A DNA stretch of 64,000 nucleotides from Homarus americanus (GCF_018991925.1 NW_024744357.1:3109706-3173705), one strand, 5' to 3'; shown: positions 1-12,341, counted from the first letter of the stretch. Program-made: numbers and translations. Notes: generated by a model from the sequence alone, not told the origin.

Positions 1-170
1 CAACTCAGCGGCTATTATTCTTTCACTCCCCCCTTTAACCACACTCTCCCCTTTAACCACACGTCGCCTCTCATTCACTTTCCAAGTCCCTCTCACTCGC
101 ACTACCTCCCTCCCACTCTTTCACCTTTAGGTCTCCTACCCCTCTCTCTCCTCTTCCTTCCCCCTCTCTT
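1..170. other. Pyrimidine-rich unannotated DNA
   Basis: A C/T-rich stretch with a duplicated ccctttaaccacac phrase near its start. No coding signal is visible. Confidence 0.5.
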
Positions 171-180
171 TCTATATCTA

Positions 181-233
<53 letters not shown>

Positions 234-249
234 GTGTGTGTGTGTGTGT
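171..249. repeat. (TATC)n then (GT)n microsatellite
   Basis: About 15 TATC units run directly into about eight GT units. This is a compound microsatellite. Confidence 0.95.
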
Positions 250-693
250 TACGCTAAATAGGGAAAATCCCAGTTTAAGCTATAGAGTGCTATTTTTTTT
301 CTAAATAGGTATAGATTTTCTGCTTATTCATATAATTTAACGAAAATTAATTCGTACATGGTAAAATTTGCTCTTTTTCATTTAAAACGTCGTTTACCAT
401 CGTAACACAACCAAATTACAAGTAAAGTAGGTTTGGTTATGCCAATTTTTCTATAAATCTCTTCACCTGAAAGTATTATGATGCTCTACACGATCGTCTG
501 TGGCAATTATCTCCATTTCTTCATCGTCCTTATTTTTCCCTTTTTTTCCTCTTATACTATTTTCTCCCTCTCCCTTTCCTTTTGTTTTCTTCTTTTTTCC
601 GTCATTCCTTCTCGCTCTCTATCCTCCCTTGCATTTGTCACTCTCGACTGAACTCTCTCAGTTTGATTTCTCCCTTGTCCTATATTCTCTCAG
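250..693. other. Unannotated AT- and pyrimidine-rich DNA
   Basis: From about 500 the sequence is strongly T/C-rich, which by itself keeps short frames open. I see no gene in it. Confidence 0.4.
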
Positions 694-699
694 CTATAT

Positions 700-1182
700 C
701 CCACGCCTCTCTCTCCTGGTTCTTTCTGGTTCTGTCCTTGTGCTGGCCATACCGGTACCTCTTGTCACAAAATTTGTCATATTTACAAATGCTACAACTA
801 CCAGATCTCTCTCTGCATTTCTCAGTTCTTCTAGATCAGAGTTCATGATTCTGACTTGAATGTTTTTAAGTACAGTATTGGACAGACCAAGGTCACGGTC
901 AACATTTTCTTTCTTGCATGCCTCAATGGCCAGTCTATCAACACAGTCATGATACTTAACTCCAACATGGGACGAAATCCACACAAATTCAATACGAAAG
1001 TTCTCCTTAGCAGTTATCACATTTCTTTTAATATCACATACAACTTTAGACATAGAACCTGACGGTCTGTTAATTGATTTCAGAGCACTTTGGGAGTTAC
1101 AGAATATCACCCCCTCTATCTGCTTTAAGGTAGTCTGTACCTAAGTAGATTCCCATTAGTTCAGTTTGTGAGGGGTGAGCGT
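700..1182 (-). mobile_element. LINE RNase H domain fragment (decayed)
   Basis: The minus strand encodes a recognisable retroelement RNase H domain of the kind carried by I/jockey-like LINEs. Reading from about 1182 downward, a block containing TELMGIYLG supplies the usual catalytic Glu. After a one-base frameshift near 1130 comes VIFCNSQSALKSI, where the family normally has Asp in place of this Asn. A WISSHVG block and a DRLA block (last Asp present) follow. The D-to-N change at a catalytic position, the frameshift and the absence of any reverse transcriptase upstream show a dead fragment. Beyond about 760 the frame runs into low-complexity DNA and stops looking like the family. Clade assignment is uncertain. 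Confidence 0.75.
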
Positions 1183-1600
1183 AAGGGGAGAGAGAGGAAA
1201 TGGGTGAGGAAAGGGGTAAGGGGGAGCGGGGGAGAGCTGAGGATAGGGAGAACGATGAGGAGGGATAAAGGGAGGTTGACTTCCTTATACCTACATATAA
1301 ACACAATAACTCTCTATCTTCTCCTTTGGTCACCTCGGTTTTACTCCCCGACTTATTCAGGCTTTTTCTCCGGCTTTAACCACCCACCTTGCCTCATCTT
1401 CATTTTTGCCTTTAACACCGGCCTTACCTGTGGCTTTATCCAACACCTTAAGTATCCTCTTCTCCTTTATCTCTGACTTTAACCCTCAAACTGCATCTAG
1501 CTTTATCCCTGGATTGCAAGTAACATCTTAGGCATCAATAGACTTTCTCCCGGGCCCATCTTTTAAATGAATTCGCCTCTGGTCTCCTGGCTTTGTCCAC
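1183..1600. other. Degenerate ctttaac/ctttatc-rich DNA
   Basis: After a purine-rich patch (about 1170-1275), short phrases such as ggctttaacc and ggctttatcc recur at irregular spacing. This suggests an old, decayed tandem array. No gene is seen. Confidence 0.35.
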
Positions 1601-1725
1601 GGCATTGACACTTTCCCCTGTCCCCGGCATTGACACTTTCCCCTGTCCCCGGCATTGACACTTTCCCCTGTCCCCGGCATTGACACTTTCTTTTATCATC
1701 GGCACTGACACTTTCTCTTATCCCC
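1601..1725. repeat. 25-bp tandem repeat, five units
   Basis: Units of 25 bp beginning ggcattgacactttc start at 1601, 1626, 1651, 1676 and 1701. The first three are identical and the last two have diverged. Confidence 0.95.
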
Positions 1726-1728
1726 GGC

Positions 1729-1752
1729 TAGGTTAGGTTAGGTTAGGTTAGG
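1729..1752. repeat. Short interstitial TTAGG array
   Basis: Four consecutive TTAGG-type units. TTAGG is the telomere repeat of most arthropods; a run this short in the middle of a sequence is an interstitial copy, not a chromosome end. Confidence 0.85.
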
Positions 1753-2034
1753 CTTGAATATATTTTGGATATCTAACCTTCTTTACCTCTATTGTTTTAT
1801 AAGATTTTTCTGTGATTTACCTGTAATTAAATCTTAGTCGTATTTTATCACTGGTCTACCCATAGTAATTCCTAGTTTAATCCATATTTTTGTTCTTCTG
1901 TATTACATCGTTTCATCCCCCGTTTCCATGTTTCTTTATCCTTTATATTTTGTGTTTATTATTATTTTTTATTAATTCCTATAAATTCCACTAGACGATT
2001 TCAATTAATATTTTGCTTTATTTACTTTGTCAGT
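1753..2034. other. Unannotated AT-rich DNA
   Basis: No coding, repeat or RNA signal recognised. Confidence 0.4.
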
Positions 2035-2155
<121 letters not shown>

Positions 2156-3778
2156 AGAGGTTGTTTATTTGTCTGTTTGTTAGAGAATAAATATCCTCAC
2201 CCCCCAAAAAGGAAACTGCATTGGAATGAAACAGAAACGAATATTTGGTACTGATTTAATTTTAGATGGTGTAGGCAGACGGTGGTGGTCAGTGTGGTCT
2301 GAGCGGGAGGCAACTTGTACTATTGTGGGCACCAGAGTTGGCCATGAGGTATTGTGGTCATCCATTTTGTGGTCCTCAGCCGCCCTGGGAGATCATGTGA
2401 TTCTTCTGTGCATCTGTCCGTCCGTGTGTTCTAGAAGTTATGAACTTGAGACTTGAACAAACCACAAGGTCTCAGATGAGTACTGTGGTCAGGACTTTCC
2501 ACGGTTAGGGACTTTGATCGTTGCTGAGGCGCTGCGGGAGATTTACCATCCTGCAGTGGCAATATTGTTGTTGTTGTTTGTGTCGGTTCTTTGCTGATGA
2601 ACGTGATGCTGAGAGGTTATTTGTGGCTGGATAAAAGAAGTAAATGTCGGTCTTGCTAAGGTTATTACTGTATATTGTATCACTGTGGGGAGAGGAAGCT
2701 GCTATTGATTCTGGGCTTTAAGATCAAGGTCGCTGTAGTGAGCCCGGGTGAGTGTCCTCCGTAGTCTTCGTCTGTCTTTTGGATGAAGGTGTTAAATAAT
2801 GTCAATAAAGATCTAAACGACTGGAGGTAGTACACTGTCTTCGTGTTCAGGAACATACACTGTATATTGTCTTCACAGCCAGGAAAATTTATTGTCTTCC
2901 TCTCAGGAAGCTTTTTCTCTTCCTCTTATGAAACATAGTCTTCACGCTCAGAAACCCTTACTGTCACTATTATATTGTGATCAAGATAATGTTTTAGCTA
3001 TATTCGAGGATGACCGACTGTGAGGCCATGTAAGGAGACGATTGATGACTCCCAGTTACTCGCCGCCTAACAGATGGCACACAAACTAGGGCGTCCCATT
3101 ATTTTAACTACATTAACAAAAAAAGAATTTGTGATAAATTTGCCTTTATTCGCTTGTTTGAACGGCAAGAATATAATGAATTATTTGTTTTGCTCATCTT
3201 ATATGAAGTCATAAGATAGGTGGTGAAATAAATTTCAAGGAACAGCTGTAGTAAGGCAATACTTCACCTGCCATCATTAGGCAATTTCTCTCTATGCTGC
3301 TGTAAACTGATGCATATATGCCCCATTACTGTCGGCTGTCGAGCATCTCTGATCTCTTGAATGACAACCTTTAGCATAAATATTATGACTGTGGTGAACT
3401 TGTATAATTTACTAGATGGTGATTTAATCTTGAAAGTGGGATTAACGCTCTAACACCACAAGTTATGTTACATGTTAAGTGTCTGAGAGGAGTTGAGACT
3501 TGTTTCCATCTCCTGGTAAACTATGGGAAATGTCGCGGAGATTTGTGGTATAAAAGTTGTGAATCTGCTTGACTGTTTGTTCACATTATTTGAATCATAC
3601 TTCAGCAATGTTATGGGTATTCAGTAGCACTTATTTACATATATATTAGCTAAGTTACCCAGCTTCACTAGGGTGGAGGGACAGTAATTGTACGAGTATC
3701 CTCTCGGGCCTAGGCCACCTGCACCTACCTAAGAAATTTCAGCTCTGTATCGCCCAAATCATGGAAGTGTATAACGAC
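2156..3778. other. Unannotated non-coding DNA
   Basis: Mixed-composition DNA in which I see no exon, RNA gene or recognisable transposon. Confidence 0.4.
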
Positions 3779-3789
3779 CACACACACAT

Positions 3790-3811
<22 letters not shown>
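3779..3811. repeat. (CA)n microsatellite
   Basis: About 16 CA units followed by a short A-run. Confidence 0.95.
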
Positions 3812-3814
<3 letters not shown>

Positions 3815-3822
<8 letters not shown>

Positions 3823-4190
3823 TTGTACTTTGGACTCCACATAACGCCAAAGAAAAAAAAAATGAGCGGGGTAAGGTCAGGAGATCTCAGTGGCCAGGAA
3901 ACGGGATATTGATCAGCTGAGAGAGCGACTGTGGCCTCCGTAACCCCTGAGCTAAAAAATGTGTGGAAGGAAATTGAGTACTGCTGTGACATAGTCCGTG
4001 CTACTAATGGTGCATATGTCTACCCTAAAGTACCCTAATTTACCTGAATTATATCTACCTTTACACCAAATTAAACTCAAGCATACTGACCATGAGCAGT
4101 GTCAATATTCCTCTGTTTGTATTATTCAAAACTTTATAAGGCTTCAATTTTTTATATATATTTTAACGTGGACACCCTGTATATTTAATA
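3815..4190 (+). mobile_element. mariner/Tc-like transposase remnant, internally inverted
   Basis: Two pieces of one transposase C-terminus lie side by side on opposite strands. On the minus strand, 3900 down to about 3815, the frame reads WPLRSPDLTPL followed by an aromatic-rich FFFFG block. This is the signature around the third catalytic Asp of mariner-type DDE transposases, usually SPDLTPLDFFLWG. On the plus strand from about 3905 to 4015 the frame reads DQLRER, then after a shift SVTPELKNVWKEIEY and VRATNGA, which is the family's extreme C-terminus. Downstream, gtggacaccctgtata near 4170-4187 resembles the terminal repeat of such elements. Frameshifts and the inversion show that it is dead. 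Confidence 0.7.
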
Positions 4191-4199
4191 GGGGTGGAG

Positions 4200-4913
4200 T
4201 AACCTAGTTTAACTTAATTCAACCAAGCCTTTACCTAATCTTCAGATAAAGTAAGCTAGGGTGTCAAACCTTCAAATGATCTGTAATGAAATGTTGTAGA
4301 ATCAAGGGTGGTTTATCTCTACACTACATTGCTATATGAATTAATTTAATTAAGAAGTTTAGCTACCAAACGGTAATGTTCCCTAGCTGGACGTCTGCCT
4401 CATGTATTATCTGGTGGATATCAATCGTTTAATGTAAAGGACAACCACACGAGAAAAGTTATTTTCTATGTGGCGCTCACACCTTTTGCGTCTGGTGTTA
4501 CTGATTTATTTTTACACCAAAATATCATGAAAACAACAAGGCCACTTTCTCAAAAATAAATGTAAAATTCACAGTAAAGTCAATAAAGAGTGTGGTATCG
4601 TGTATCACACTCGTTAGTCACTCACTCTTGCAGCAATGAAAGAAATCTGTTATGATCTTGTTTGCCAACACATGATACACTGTCATACACTATAGGGGCC
4701 TCTTGCTCTACAAAAATACAACCCCTGATTACAGCGCAGAAGAGAGTTGTGCAGACAATGACATACTTGAAAAAAAAAACTGACCACACTAACGAACAAT
4801 TTGCTGAATTGAAAATGTTAAAATTCGAGAATAATTAACACTTATCGCTGTAACCTATTTGCTTACAAATCTATCAATCACTTGAATGACAATAATTATT
4901 TCAAGTTCTGGAA
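4200..4913. other. Unannotated AT-rich DNA
   Basis: No gene or repeat recognised. Confidence 0.4.
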
Positions 4914-5102
4914 TAATCAGAGATACAACTTAAGGCACCCAGAGCGACTAAGACCACCCCCCATGCGCTCCTCTTAGTCCCAGACCTCCATAAAATATCA
5001 CGGTGTGAAGGTGTGGAACAACTTACCCCCACCCATCCGAGCAAAGACTACGCTCCCTTCCTTTAAATCATGTCTTAAAAATTATCTATTTTCTAAGTAT
5101 TA
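4914..5102 (+). mobile_element. LINE reverse transcriptase C-terminal tail
   Basis: A frame beginning near 4914 reads YNLRHPERLR, then an in-frame stop near 4976, then SIKYHGVKVWNNLPPPIRAK and, a little further on, SFKSCLKNYLFSKY. This is the common C-terminal signature of jockey/CR1/L2-type LINEs (a tyrosine-arginine-rich block, then a G.K.WN.LP block, then FK..LK.YL). The internal stop and the lack of the catalytic reverse transcriptase upstream mark a 5'-truncated dead copy. About 60 bp after the stop the sequence becomes plain AT-rich DNA, so the 3' end is probably near 5120-5160. Confidence 0.75.
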
Positions 5103-5282
5103 ATATTCTTGTAACACCTACTATATATTCTTACTCTTATTGTACCTCCAAAACCATTATATCAGAAATTGTCATGCAGATAAATATAAATTACCATTGA
5201 AATAATTATATATTTGCCGACGAGACACGTTAATACAACCCATGATGTATTGCTTCACTCCCTTATCACATTAATGTATAAT

Positions 5283-5976
5283 TAGGCTTAGGATAATTAT
5301 GCACTTGAAAATGGCTAAATATGCATGCAAATATGCAGTAAAAACTACTAACTTAATAACTCCTTTTCTGTACATTTTCTCAGCAAATTTACTTTCCCAG
5401 ACAGGATGTCGCCGAAGTAGGATGTTTTAAAGCAGGATTAAATACAAAAAACAATATACTGACATAAAGTCATTTTTCAAACAATACTGAAAAAAGTATT
5501 TTCCTTTTAAGAAAATAGAAGAACAAAAGAGTGTCAGGAGGGAACTGGTGGAGCCCGTGCATCTATACCCTGCCTGGCTGAACACGAACCCATCACGTAC
5601 AGTTCATGTCCACTGACCAGCCAATCACGGCCTAGCTAACCACAGCCTAATGTTGAGCTATATAAACGTCACTTAAGTATGTTCCTTTTGGATATTATGA
5701 CGCTAAAACAAAAGCGCGTATTTTCGATTTTGTATTAGTGCAATAAAATGGACTTTTATATTTCAAATATCGGTAATTTCTGCCCCAGCGTTTCTGTTAT
5801 GCTCGCGAATTTTTTGACCCTTGAGGTTGAAGAATGTTTTATAATATTTTGAAATTTTCCAAATATATGCCTTATAAAACAAAAAACAAAAATATGAATA
5901 TGCACTTTAGCTCAAAAATGGCTTAAATATGTATTTGCATATGCACATATGCAAATGCATAATTATCCTAAGCCTA
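5283..5976. mobile_element. Non-autonomous DNA transposon with perfect 21-bp inverted ends
   Basis: The sequence at 5283-5303 (starting taggcttagg) is the exact reverse complement of 5956-5976. Just inside, both ends carry related A/T-rich phrases (aatggctaaatatgcatgc on the left; on the right, reading inward, atatttaagccatttttgag), so weaker similarity extends further. The 694-bp body has no long frame, so this is a MITE-like element. Flanking octamers tgtataat (left) and cttataac (right) share tataa, which could be a decayed 8-bp target duplication of hAT type, but this is weak. The superfamily is not established. Confidence 0.8.
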
Positions 5977-6664
5977 CTTATAACACAAATACTGCTTCGC
6001 TATGACTTAATTACCGACTCCTTTAAACGCTACTTATTGTACCTTATAACTTAACGAATAATATAATCGAATTATAGCGGTACGAGAGTTAATAACATTC
6101 AATAACTCACTATAAATTATTTTTCAACCAATTATTCTTTTAGTCAACTAAATAATATTATATAAGTTTTATAATTATATTACTCAGCTATTTACTTATT
6201 TTGTAAAAGAAAAATTCTAAATTATTCACAGCTTACAAGACAAGTTGATTCATACTTAACGATATAACTAATCTATTTAACTCATCCCCGATCATCGTCT
6301 CATCCTCATAAAGATCCACCGTCTTATCCAGTGTTCGCGTGACTCACGGACTTCACGAACACAAAGTAAAATCCCGGTGAGATTTTCAGGTTCACGAGAT
6401 AGATGACCACCAGCTCAAGACATCAGCCTCCGCGGTGGTGCCAAGTCTCTCACCTCGATACACTTTTTTAATTTTTACGCTTTTATCGCTCGTTATTTAT
6501 TATTTCTCTCATTCATAATTAAACAAAATTGGCAATCCTGATCTCTTTGGCGACCTACAATGATGGGGAAGAATTTGATAAGGGAATTGTGAATGTAAAT
6601 TAGTGACTACACAGGTGTTCGATATGCGCATGCGACAATCATCGTGCACCTGGCACCACTGACA
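5977..6664. other. Unannotated AT-rich DNA
   Basis: No gene or repeat recognised. Confidence 0.4.
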
Positions 6665-6689
6665 GCTCAGGATATTACCAGTCTGGTGA

Positions 6690-6850
6690 GTGTAAGAGGT
6701 GGGGGGAATGGGGAGTGGTGGAAGTAAAGGGGAAAGAGTGGAGGGGGAATGGAGGGAGGAGGAGAAGGAAAGGGAAGGTGGAGGCAGAGGGGGGGAGTAG
6801 GGGGAGGTGGAAGTAGAAGAGGTGAAAATAAAAGAGAAGGTGGAGGTAGA
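6690..6850. repeat. Purine-rich low-complexity tract
   Basis: Almost entirely G and A on the plus strand (ggggaa, ggaggag, aggtgga phrases). The proline-rich frame on the other strand is a consequence of this composition. Confidence 0.8.
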
Positions 6851-7099
6851 TGAAACATATTAATCTGGATGGGGCGGTAAAGTGAATGGGAGATGGAGAA
6901 GAAAATAGGATGTAAAGAAGGGCGGTGGAACTGAAGGGGGAATATGAGGTCGACAGGGAAGTGAAGATAGCAGTGGTGGTACAGTAGTAGATTCATAGCA
7001 ATATTCATCACCTATAGGAAGTATTGGTATGTAAACAACTGCTTCACCCTCTCCTGGCCATAACCAGAGCTCTCTTGTGTGTGTGTGTGTGTAGTAAAT

Positions 7100-7928
7100 A
7101 TCATATTACTGCATATTATTTCCAGTTTGTTATTACAAGACGAAGATTAATGTGACTTAAGTATCATATTTATCTCATTTAAGAGTTTTCAGTCAAGTCT
7201 GTTTGCCAAAAAGACGTTAAAACATCCACCTTGAACAGTGATAAACTTCTGTTTCTTCCTGGCCTACAAACTGGTCCTTGTTAGCAAAAATACGCTTTGT
7301 GGCAGATAAATTAAATTCCCTTCACTGAAGATCAAAGCAGTAAAGCAACTGGCGTTTGCATGAACGTAATTCCATACTTCACATTAACGAGGAAAGTAGC
7401 ATTAACCGATAGAATATATTTGCAAAGTTTAACCAAGAATCATGTAATGGGGTGCAAGTTTTACTACGGGGAAATCTTGAACGTGTATTGGATTTGTGTT
7501 ACAAACAATGTTGTTACGTTGTATCAGGTCACCACACTTAATTTTACAACTAGAAGTCTGAATGATGGGAACTAGTGAGTTATTAGAAGTTAAGAATGAT
7601 ATAGCCGCGGTTAAGTCGATTCCTTGCTAATTTTCCACAACCGAATTTAGAGAGTTGCGCTTTGCTACAACAAAGATGTCAGGAGTCCTCGCCGGAGATG
7701 GCTGTCTGAACGTGTATTTTAACAGTCTTTCCTTCTACTATAAGGAGCCATGGATCACTTGTATTGATGGAAGACGAAAGTACTCAAGTGTGGTGGTGGT
7801 GTGATGGAGGAGGTGTGGTGGAGGTATGGAAGTGTGGTAGAGAGGTGGCAGAGGTGTGGAGATGGTGGCTATACAGTGCTTGGTAGATGCACGGCGATAA
7901 AAAGGCAGAATAGATAGGAGGGAGAGAA

Positions 7929-7935
<7 letters not shown>
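7100..7935. other. Unannotated DNA with one short open frame
   Basis: The only item of note is a 42-codon plus-strand frame at 7676-7804 with a reasonable start context (aaagATGt). It reads into a GT-rich run and has no recognisable family; I do not call it a gene. Confidence 0.35.

Positions 7936-7966
<31 letters not shown>
7936..7966. repeat. (GA)n microsatellite
   Basis: About 15 GA units. Confidence 0.95.
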
Positions 7967-7967
<1 letters not shown>

Positions 7968-8218
7968 GTATTAGAGTAGTATTAACAAATACGTGATAAA
8001 GTAGAAAGTAAAAGGAGGGAGAGTAGGGGTAATTGGTGGGACAGGGTAAAACGGATAATACGAGAGTATGAGGGATAACATGGGACGAGGAAGAGACGAG
8101 AAGAAATATTATACGGCTGTAGAGAGTTTACCCACACGATATGCAGTTTATTTGAGTGAATAATTTGCTTATGTTTAAAATTTATGATTTATTTTTTCAT
8201 TTGCATGTGAAAAAATGT

Positions 8219-8354
8219 GATATATATATATATATATACATATACGCGTGCCAATAACAACACACCTTTTATAGTATTTATAATTATTATTATTATTATT
8301 ATTATTATTAGTAGTAGTAGTAGTAGTAGTAATAGTAGTAGTAGTAATAGTAAT
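8219..8354. repeat. (TA)n and (TTA)n/(TAG)n microsatellites
   Basis: A short TA run at 8219-8238 is followed by about 75 bp of TTA changing into TAG units at 8280-8354. Confidence 0.95.
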
Positions 8355-8359
8355 CTTCA

Positions 8360-10050
8360 TTATCCTTATATTGTTTTTTTTATTTTCTTGTTATAAGTTA
8401 GTATCTCAGGACTATATAACTACATATTAAAGATAAATCACAAGTCAGCATCATAAAGCAACACCAGTAATAAACAATGTTCGGGGTTCCCCTCTACCTT
8501 GCCATCATTCTCTTATAGGAAGTAAGGCAGACGAATGTTCTCCCGGCGTCTTCCAGCTGCGGGAGAGTCTAAGGTCATTGTTTCCACATTCATAAATGTT
8601 CGTATTGTGAATTTTCCTCGTAAATGAAGCTGTAAGAATGTATTTACTTGGTTGACATTTTTTAAAATATAGAAATGACGTTTCAATTTAACATACAACA
8701 ATTTTTCAAAAAATTCTGTAAGATTATTTTGTCTCTTTAATCGGTGCTTAGTGAAGGTGTCTGGTTAAGGTAGAATCTCATTTTGAAGTTTTTATGACAT
8801 TTATGGACGTTATTTTTGTGTTTTAGCGTAGATTAACCTGTGAGGTCGATATTCATTTTTTTTTTTGCGAGAAGGGTTCATGACAACTAATCTACGAAAC
8901 TCTGAGGTCATTGTCAGCCGTGTTTCACTTACTTGGTCGTTCATGGCGGGACATTAGTGATGGTTTCCACTACGTCTCTTATACGACTTATCGACCCTGC
9001 CACACCGATGCTCCACTACTGCGACGACTCCAACACCAGGGTTGTGAAGGTGTTCTCTCTCTCTCTTTCTCTCATTTTGTGTGACTTGAATTTACTTTTC
9101 TTCCATTTCCCATGCTTCATTATTTTTATTTGATCATATAATGTTAATGTGTGTGAGTGTCTCTCTCTTTCTTAGTCGCCTCAGGAATAAAGTTCAGCAT
9201 TTTTAAACCATTACTTTGATATGTACCATCCTTTTATATGGTGTCATCCCTTCGTTGTTTGGTTAGGTTATAATTATAGGGAGGATCATAATTATGTAAT
9301 TGTGTGTCTTACTCACAAAACATAGACGTAAGGTATGAGGAAGCCGTTAAAGAGAACAGCAGCAGGTGAAGGGTAAACTTATATACGAGTAGTACCTTGA
9401 GTGGCAGTGACCGTCTGTGCCTACGACAAAGGTACTTGTGTTACTAGGGGCGAATCCAGGACTATTTTAAGGGACTAAGGCCAATTTTTTACAATTTGAA
9501 ATTTCTTTCTTCTGATTTGTGATAGATGAATTGAACAAATATAATCTTTCAAAGACACCATTGCAGAAGGATTCAACTCGTTAGAATAATGTTAAACAAA
9601 ATCTTATTCCCAAGGTGAAACACCCGCATCACTGACGACATGTGCAGATTATGACTGCCTTCCTTACTAATTACTTTTTACAAGCAACCTTTTCATGTAG
9701 TGCACTGATAATTTTACCTGGGGATATTGTTCGTGGTCTCAACCAATTAATAAGAACCCACAACCATGTATCATTTGGGTCATGCTGTAGGCAATTAGAT
9801 ATATAAGAAAAGTTCCATCACACACACACAAAAAAATAGCTGCTATCAATATTTTTACAACAATACCTGAAATAAATTTTTTTAAGGGAACAAAAGCGGT
9901 AATCTCGGCGGAGGCAGCTGAAAAGACCAGATTTTCATGCAAAGTCGCCAATTTCGTCACCAATGCTCTGGAGTCTAGACCAATAACCAGGACTTGCAAT
10001 TGCTGTTATATTTATATTTTTAGGTTCATTTTCATGAATTTTCAGACGGT
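8360..10050. other. Unannotated DNA
   Basis: Several short frames occur, but none has family features or splice context that I can defend. Confidence 0.35.
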
Positions 10051-10052
10051 GG

Positions 10053-10853
10053 CACCATATGACATACACCTAGCATGTATGACCCACCTCTTGTGACACC
10101 ATATGACATACACCTAGCATGTATGACCCACCTCTTGTGACACCATATGACATACACCTAGCATGTATGACCCACCTCTTGTGACACCATATGACATACA
10201 CCTGCCATGTATGACCCACCTCTTGTGACCTACCCATATAACACACACCTACCATGCATGACCCCTCTTGTGACACCATATGACATACACCTAGCATGTA
10301 TGACCCACCTCTTGTGACACCATATGACATACACCTAGCATGTATGACCCACCTTTTGACACCATATGACATACACCAGCATGTGATGACACCATATGAC
10401 ATACACCTGCCATGTATGACCCACCTCTGACACCACCATACACTCATGTATGACCCACCTCTTGACACCATATAACATACACCTAGCATGTATGACCCTT
10501 CCTGTTGTGACACCATAACATACACCTAGCATGTATGACCCTTCCTGTTGTGACACCATATGACATACACCTAGCATGTATGACCCACCTCTTGTGACAC
10601 CATATAACATACACCTAGCATGTATGACCCTTCCTGTTGTGACACCATATGACATACACCTAGCATGTATGACCCACCTCTTGTGACACCATATGACATA
10701 CACCTGCCATGTATGACCCACCTCACCATATGACACACACCTACCATGTATGACCCACCTCTTGTGACACCATATGACACACACCTACCATGTATGACCC
10801 ACCTCACCATATGACACACACCTACCATGCATGACCCACCTCTTGTGACACCA
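10053..10853. repeat. 44-bp minisatellite array
   Basis: About 18 copies of a 44-bp unit beginning caccatatgacatacacc and containing gcatgtatgaccc. The first units are exactly 44 bp apart (10053, 10097). Later units carry short internal deletions and substitutions. Because 44 is not a multiple of three, all minus-strand frames stay open in turn, giving overlapping Met/His/Cys-rich translations that are not proteins. Confidence 0.97.
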
Positions 10854-11347
10854 AAAAGTTAATATATAAAATATTTCATTTCACATTCAACAAGATACAA
10901 TTAATATCAAGTAGGATTGTGAGATAAAAATGTCGTTTATCAGCAGAAATTAAATTTAAGAGAGACTACCTACTGTAATACAGCAATAAATTAAAAGAGA
11001 AGAAAAACTTGGTGTTATTAAAGATAATGCTTCACCCTCAAAGGGATCATAAACACTGACAGAGAAAAGAAAAAGAAAATATTACAACAGTGACTCCATT
11101 ATTTTGACCACGAAATACAACCTCGGCCCCAGAAGCTGCTAAAATTAGACCAGAGTCTAATACTAGCCCAGACTAATGAGGAAGGCTTCCCTTTGTCTCT
11201 CAGGATCCTCTGCAGTTTTGGGAGGATTTTTTTTTCGGAGCAGAAAGTCTGCCATTCTGCTGGACTTGTTTTTTCATGGCCATTTCTCCAGCCGTTGTGG
11301 TAAAGTGGACTAGTAAGTTGCATTACTATTTCGTGAAGAGAACTTAT
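10854..11347. other. Unannotated DNA
   Basis: AT-rich. A 100-codon minus-strand frame reaches into the following tandem repeat but matches no family I recognise. Confidence 0.35.
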
Positions 11348-11520
11348 ATTAAAATCAAGTATATCATGATTCATAAAGTTAACGTTTATTAAAATCAAGA
11401 ATATCATGATTCATAAATATAAACGTTCATTAAAATCAAGTATATCATGTTTCATAAAGTTAACGTTTATTAAAATCAAGTATATCATGTTTCATAACGT
11501 TAACGTTAATTAAAGTCATA
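11348..11520. repeat. 40-bp tandem repeat, four units plus partial
   Basis: Units starting attaaaatcaag begin at 11348, 11388, 11429 and 11469, with a partial unit at 11509. Each contains atatcatg followed by ttcataa, and most contain gttaacgtt. Confidence 0.95.
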
Positions 11521-12340
11521 TTATGAATGAAGCTTAGAGCAGTAACACGGTTTCCAATAAAACTTGATAACGTATATATTAGAAACTACTTCGTTTTACT
11601 GTAAGTAGTAACTATATTATATCAAGGTAGTTTTTGATTAATTACTTACCCGAAAGTGATCACATACTTCCAGAGGCGGGAAGAATATAAAAAATTTTTT
11701 TTTTATTTAACAAGAAAATTTCGCTACACAAAGGAAAAATAATTTTAGAAATAAAACGAAGTTACAGTCATGGATGACAGGGGGAGGCACACAAATCATC
11801 TGTTAATGATTCTCAGGTAAACTTGTCTTATCCTCTTGCTGCTGCTTCTTTTTGTCTTCTTTTGTTCCCTCTCCTTCCTCTCCATCTTACACATGTCCAT
11901 AAAAAAGAGTAAAGTAGCTGCCTATTCTGAACTGGTTCAGGTCAAAGTCGACTGCAGATGAAGAAATAAAATGTTTTGAAAATTTGTAATTACACTTACA
12001 ATCACTTCCATCGTCGCTTAATGCCTTCGCAGGCCTGAGGGGAGTGTTAAACGGTAGGTGGAGTGGAGGCGAGAGTTACAGTATTGTTGGGAAGTGATAA
12101 AAATATATTTAGAAAGGATATTATAACCAGATATTTTATATAAACTTAACGGTTTCTTGTAAAGCCTTACAACCAGAGGATGAAAATATACAATGGGCAA
12201 AAATTAAAATAGTGTACGGTAATAAGTATAATAACATTGGGAAGGAATGTTTAAAAAGCTTTCAATACAAAAATGAGACATACAGTGAACAGACACGTTA
12301 TCTATGATTGACTGACAATTTGGTGTTGTAGAAGATCTCA

Positions 12341-12341
<1 letters not shown>
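11521..12341. other. Unannotated AT-rich DNA
   Basis: Nothing recognised. Confidence 0.4.

Noticed and set aside
1729..1752. TTAGG repeats as a chromosome end
   Set aside because: Only four units, in the middle of a sequence with transposons on both sides; an interstitial copy. The same holds for 34325-34445.
7676..7804. A 42-codon frame with a good start context
   Set aside because: No family, no splice context, and it ends inside a GT-rich run.
10053..10853. Three overlapping minus-strand frames of 85-151 codons
   Set aside because: They are successive phases of one 44-bp repeat, not genes.
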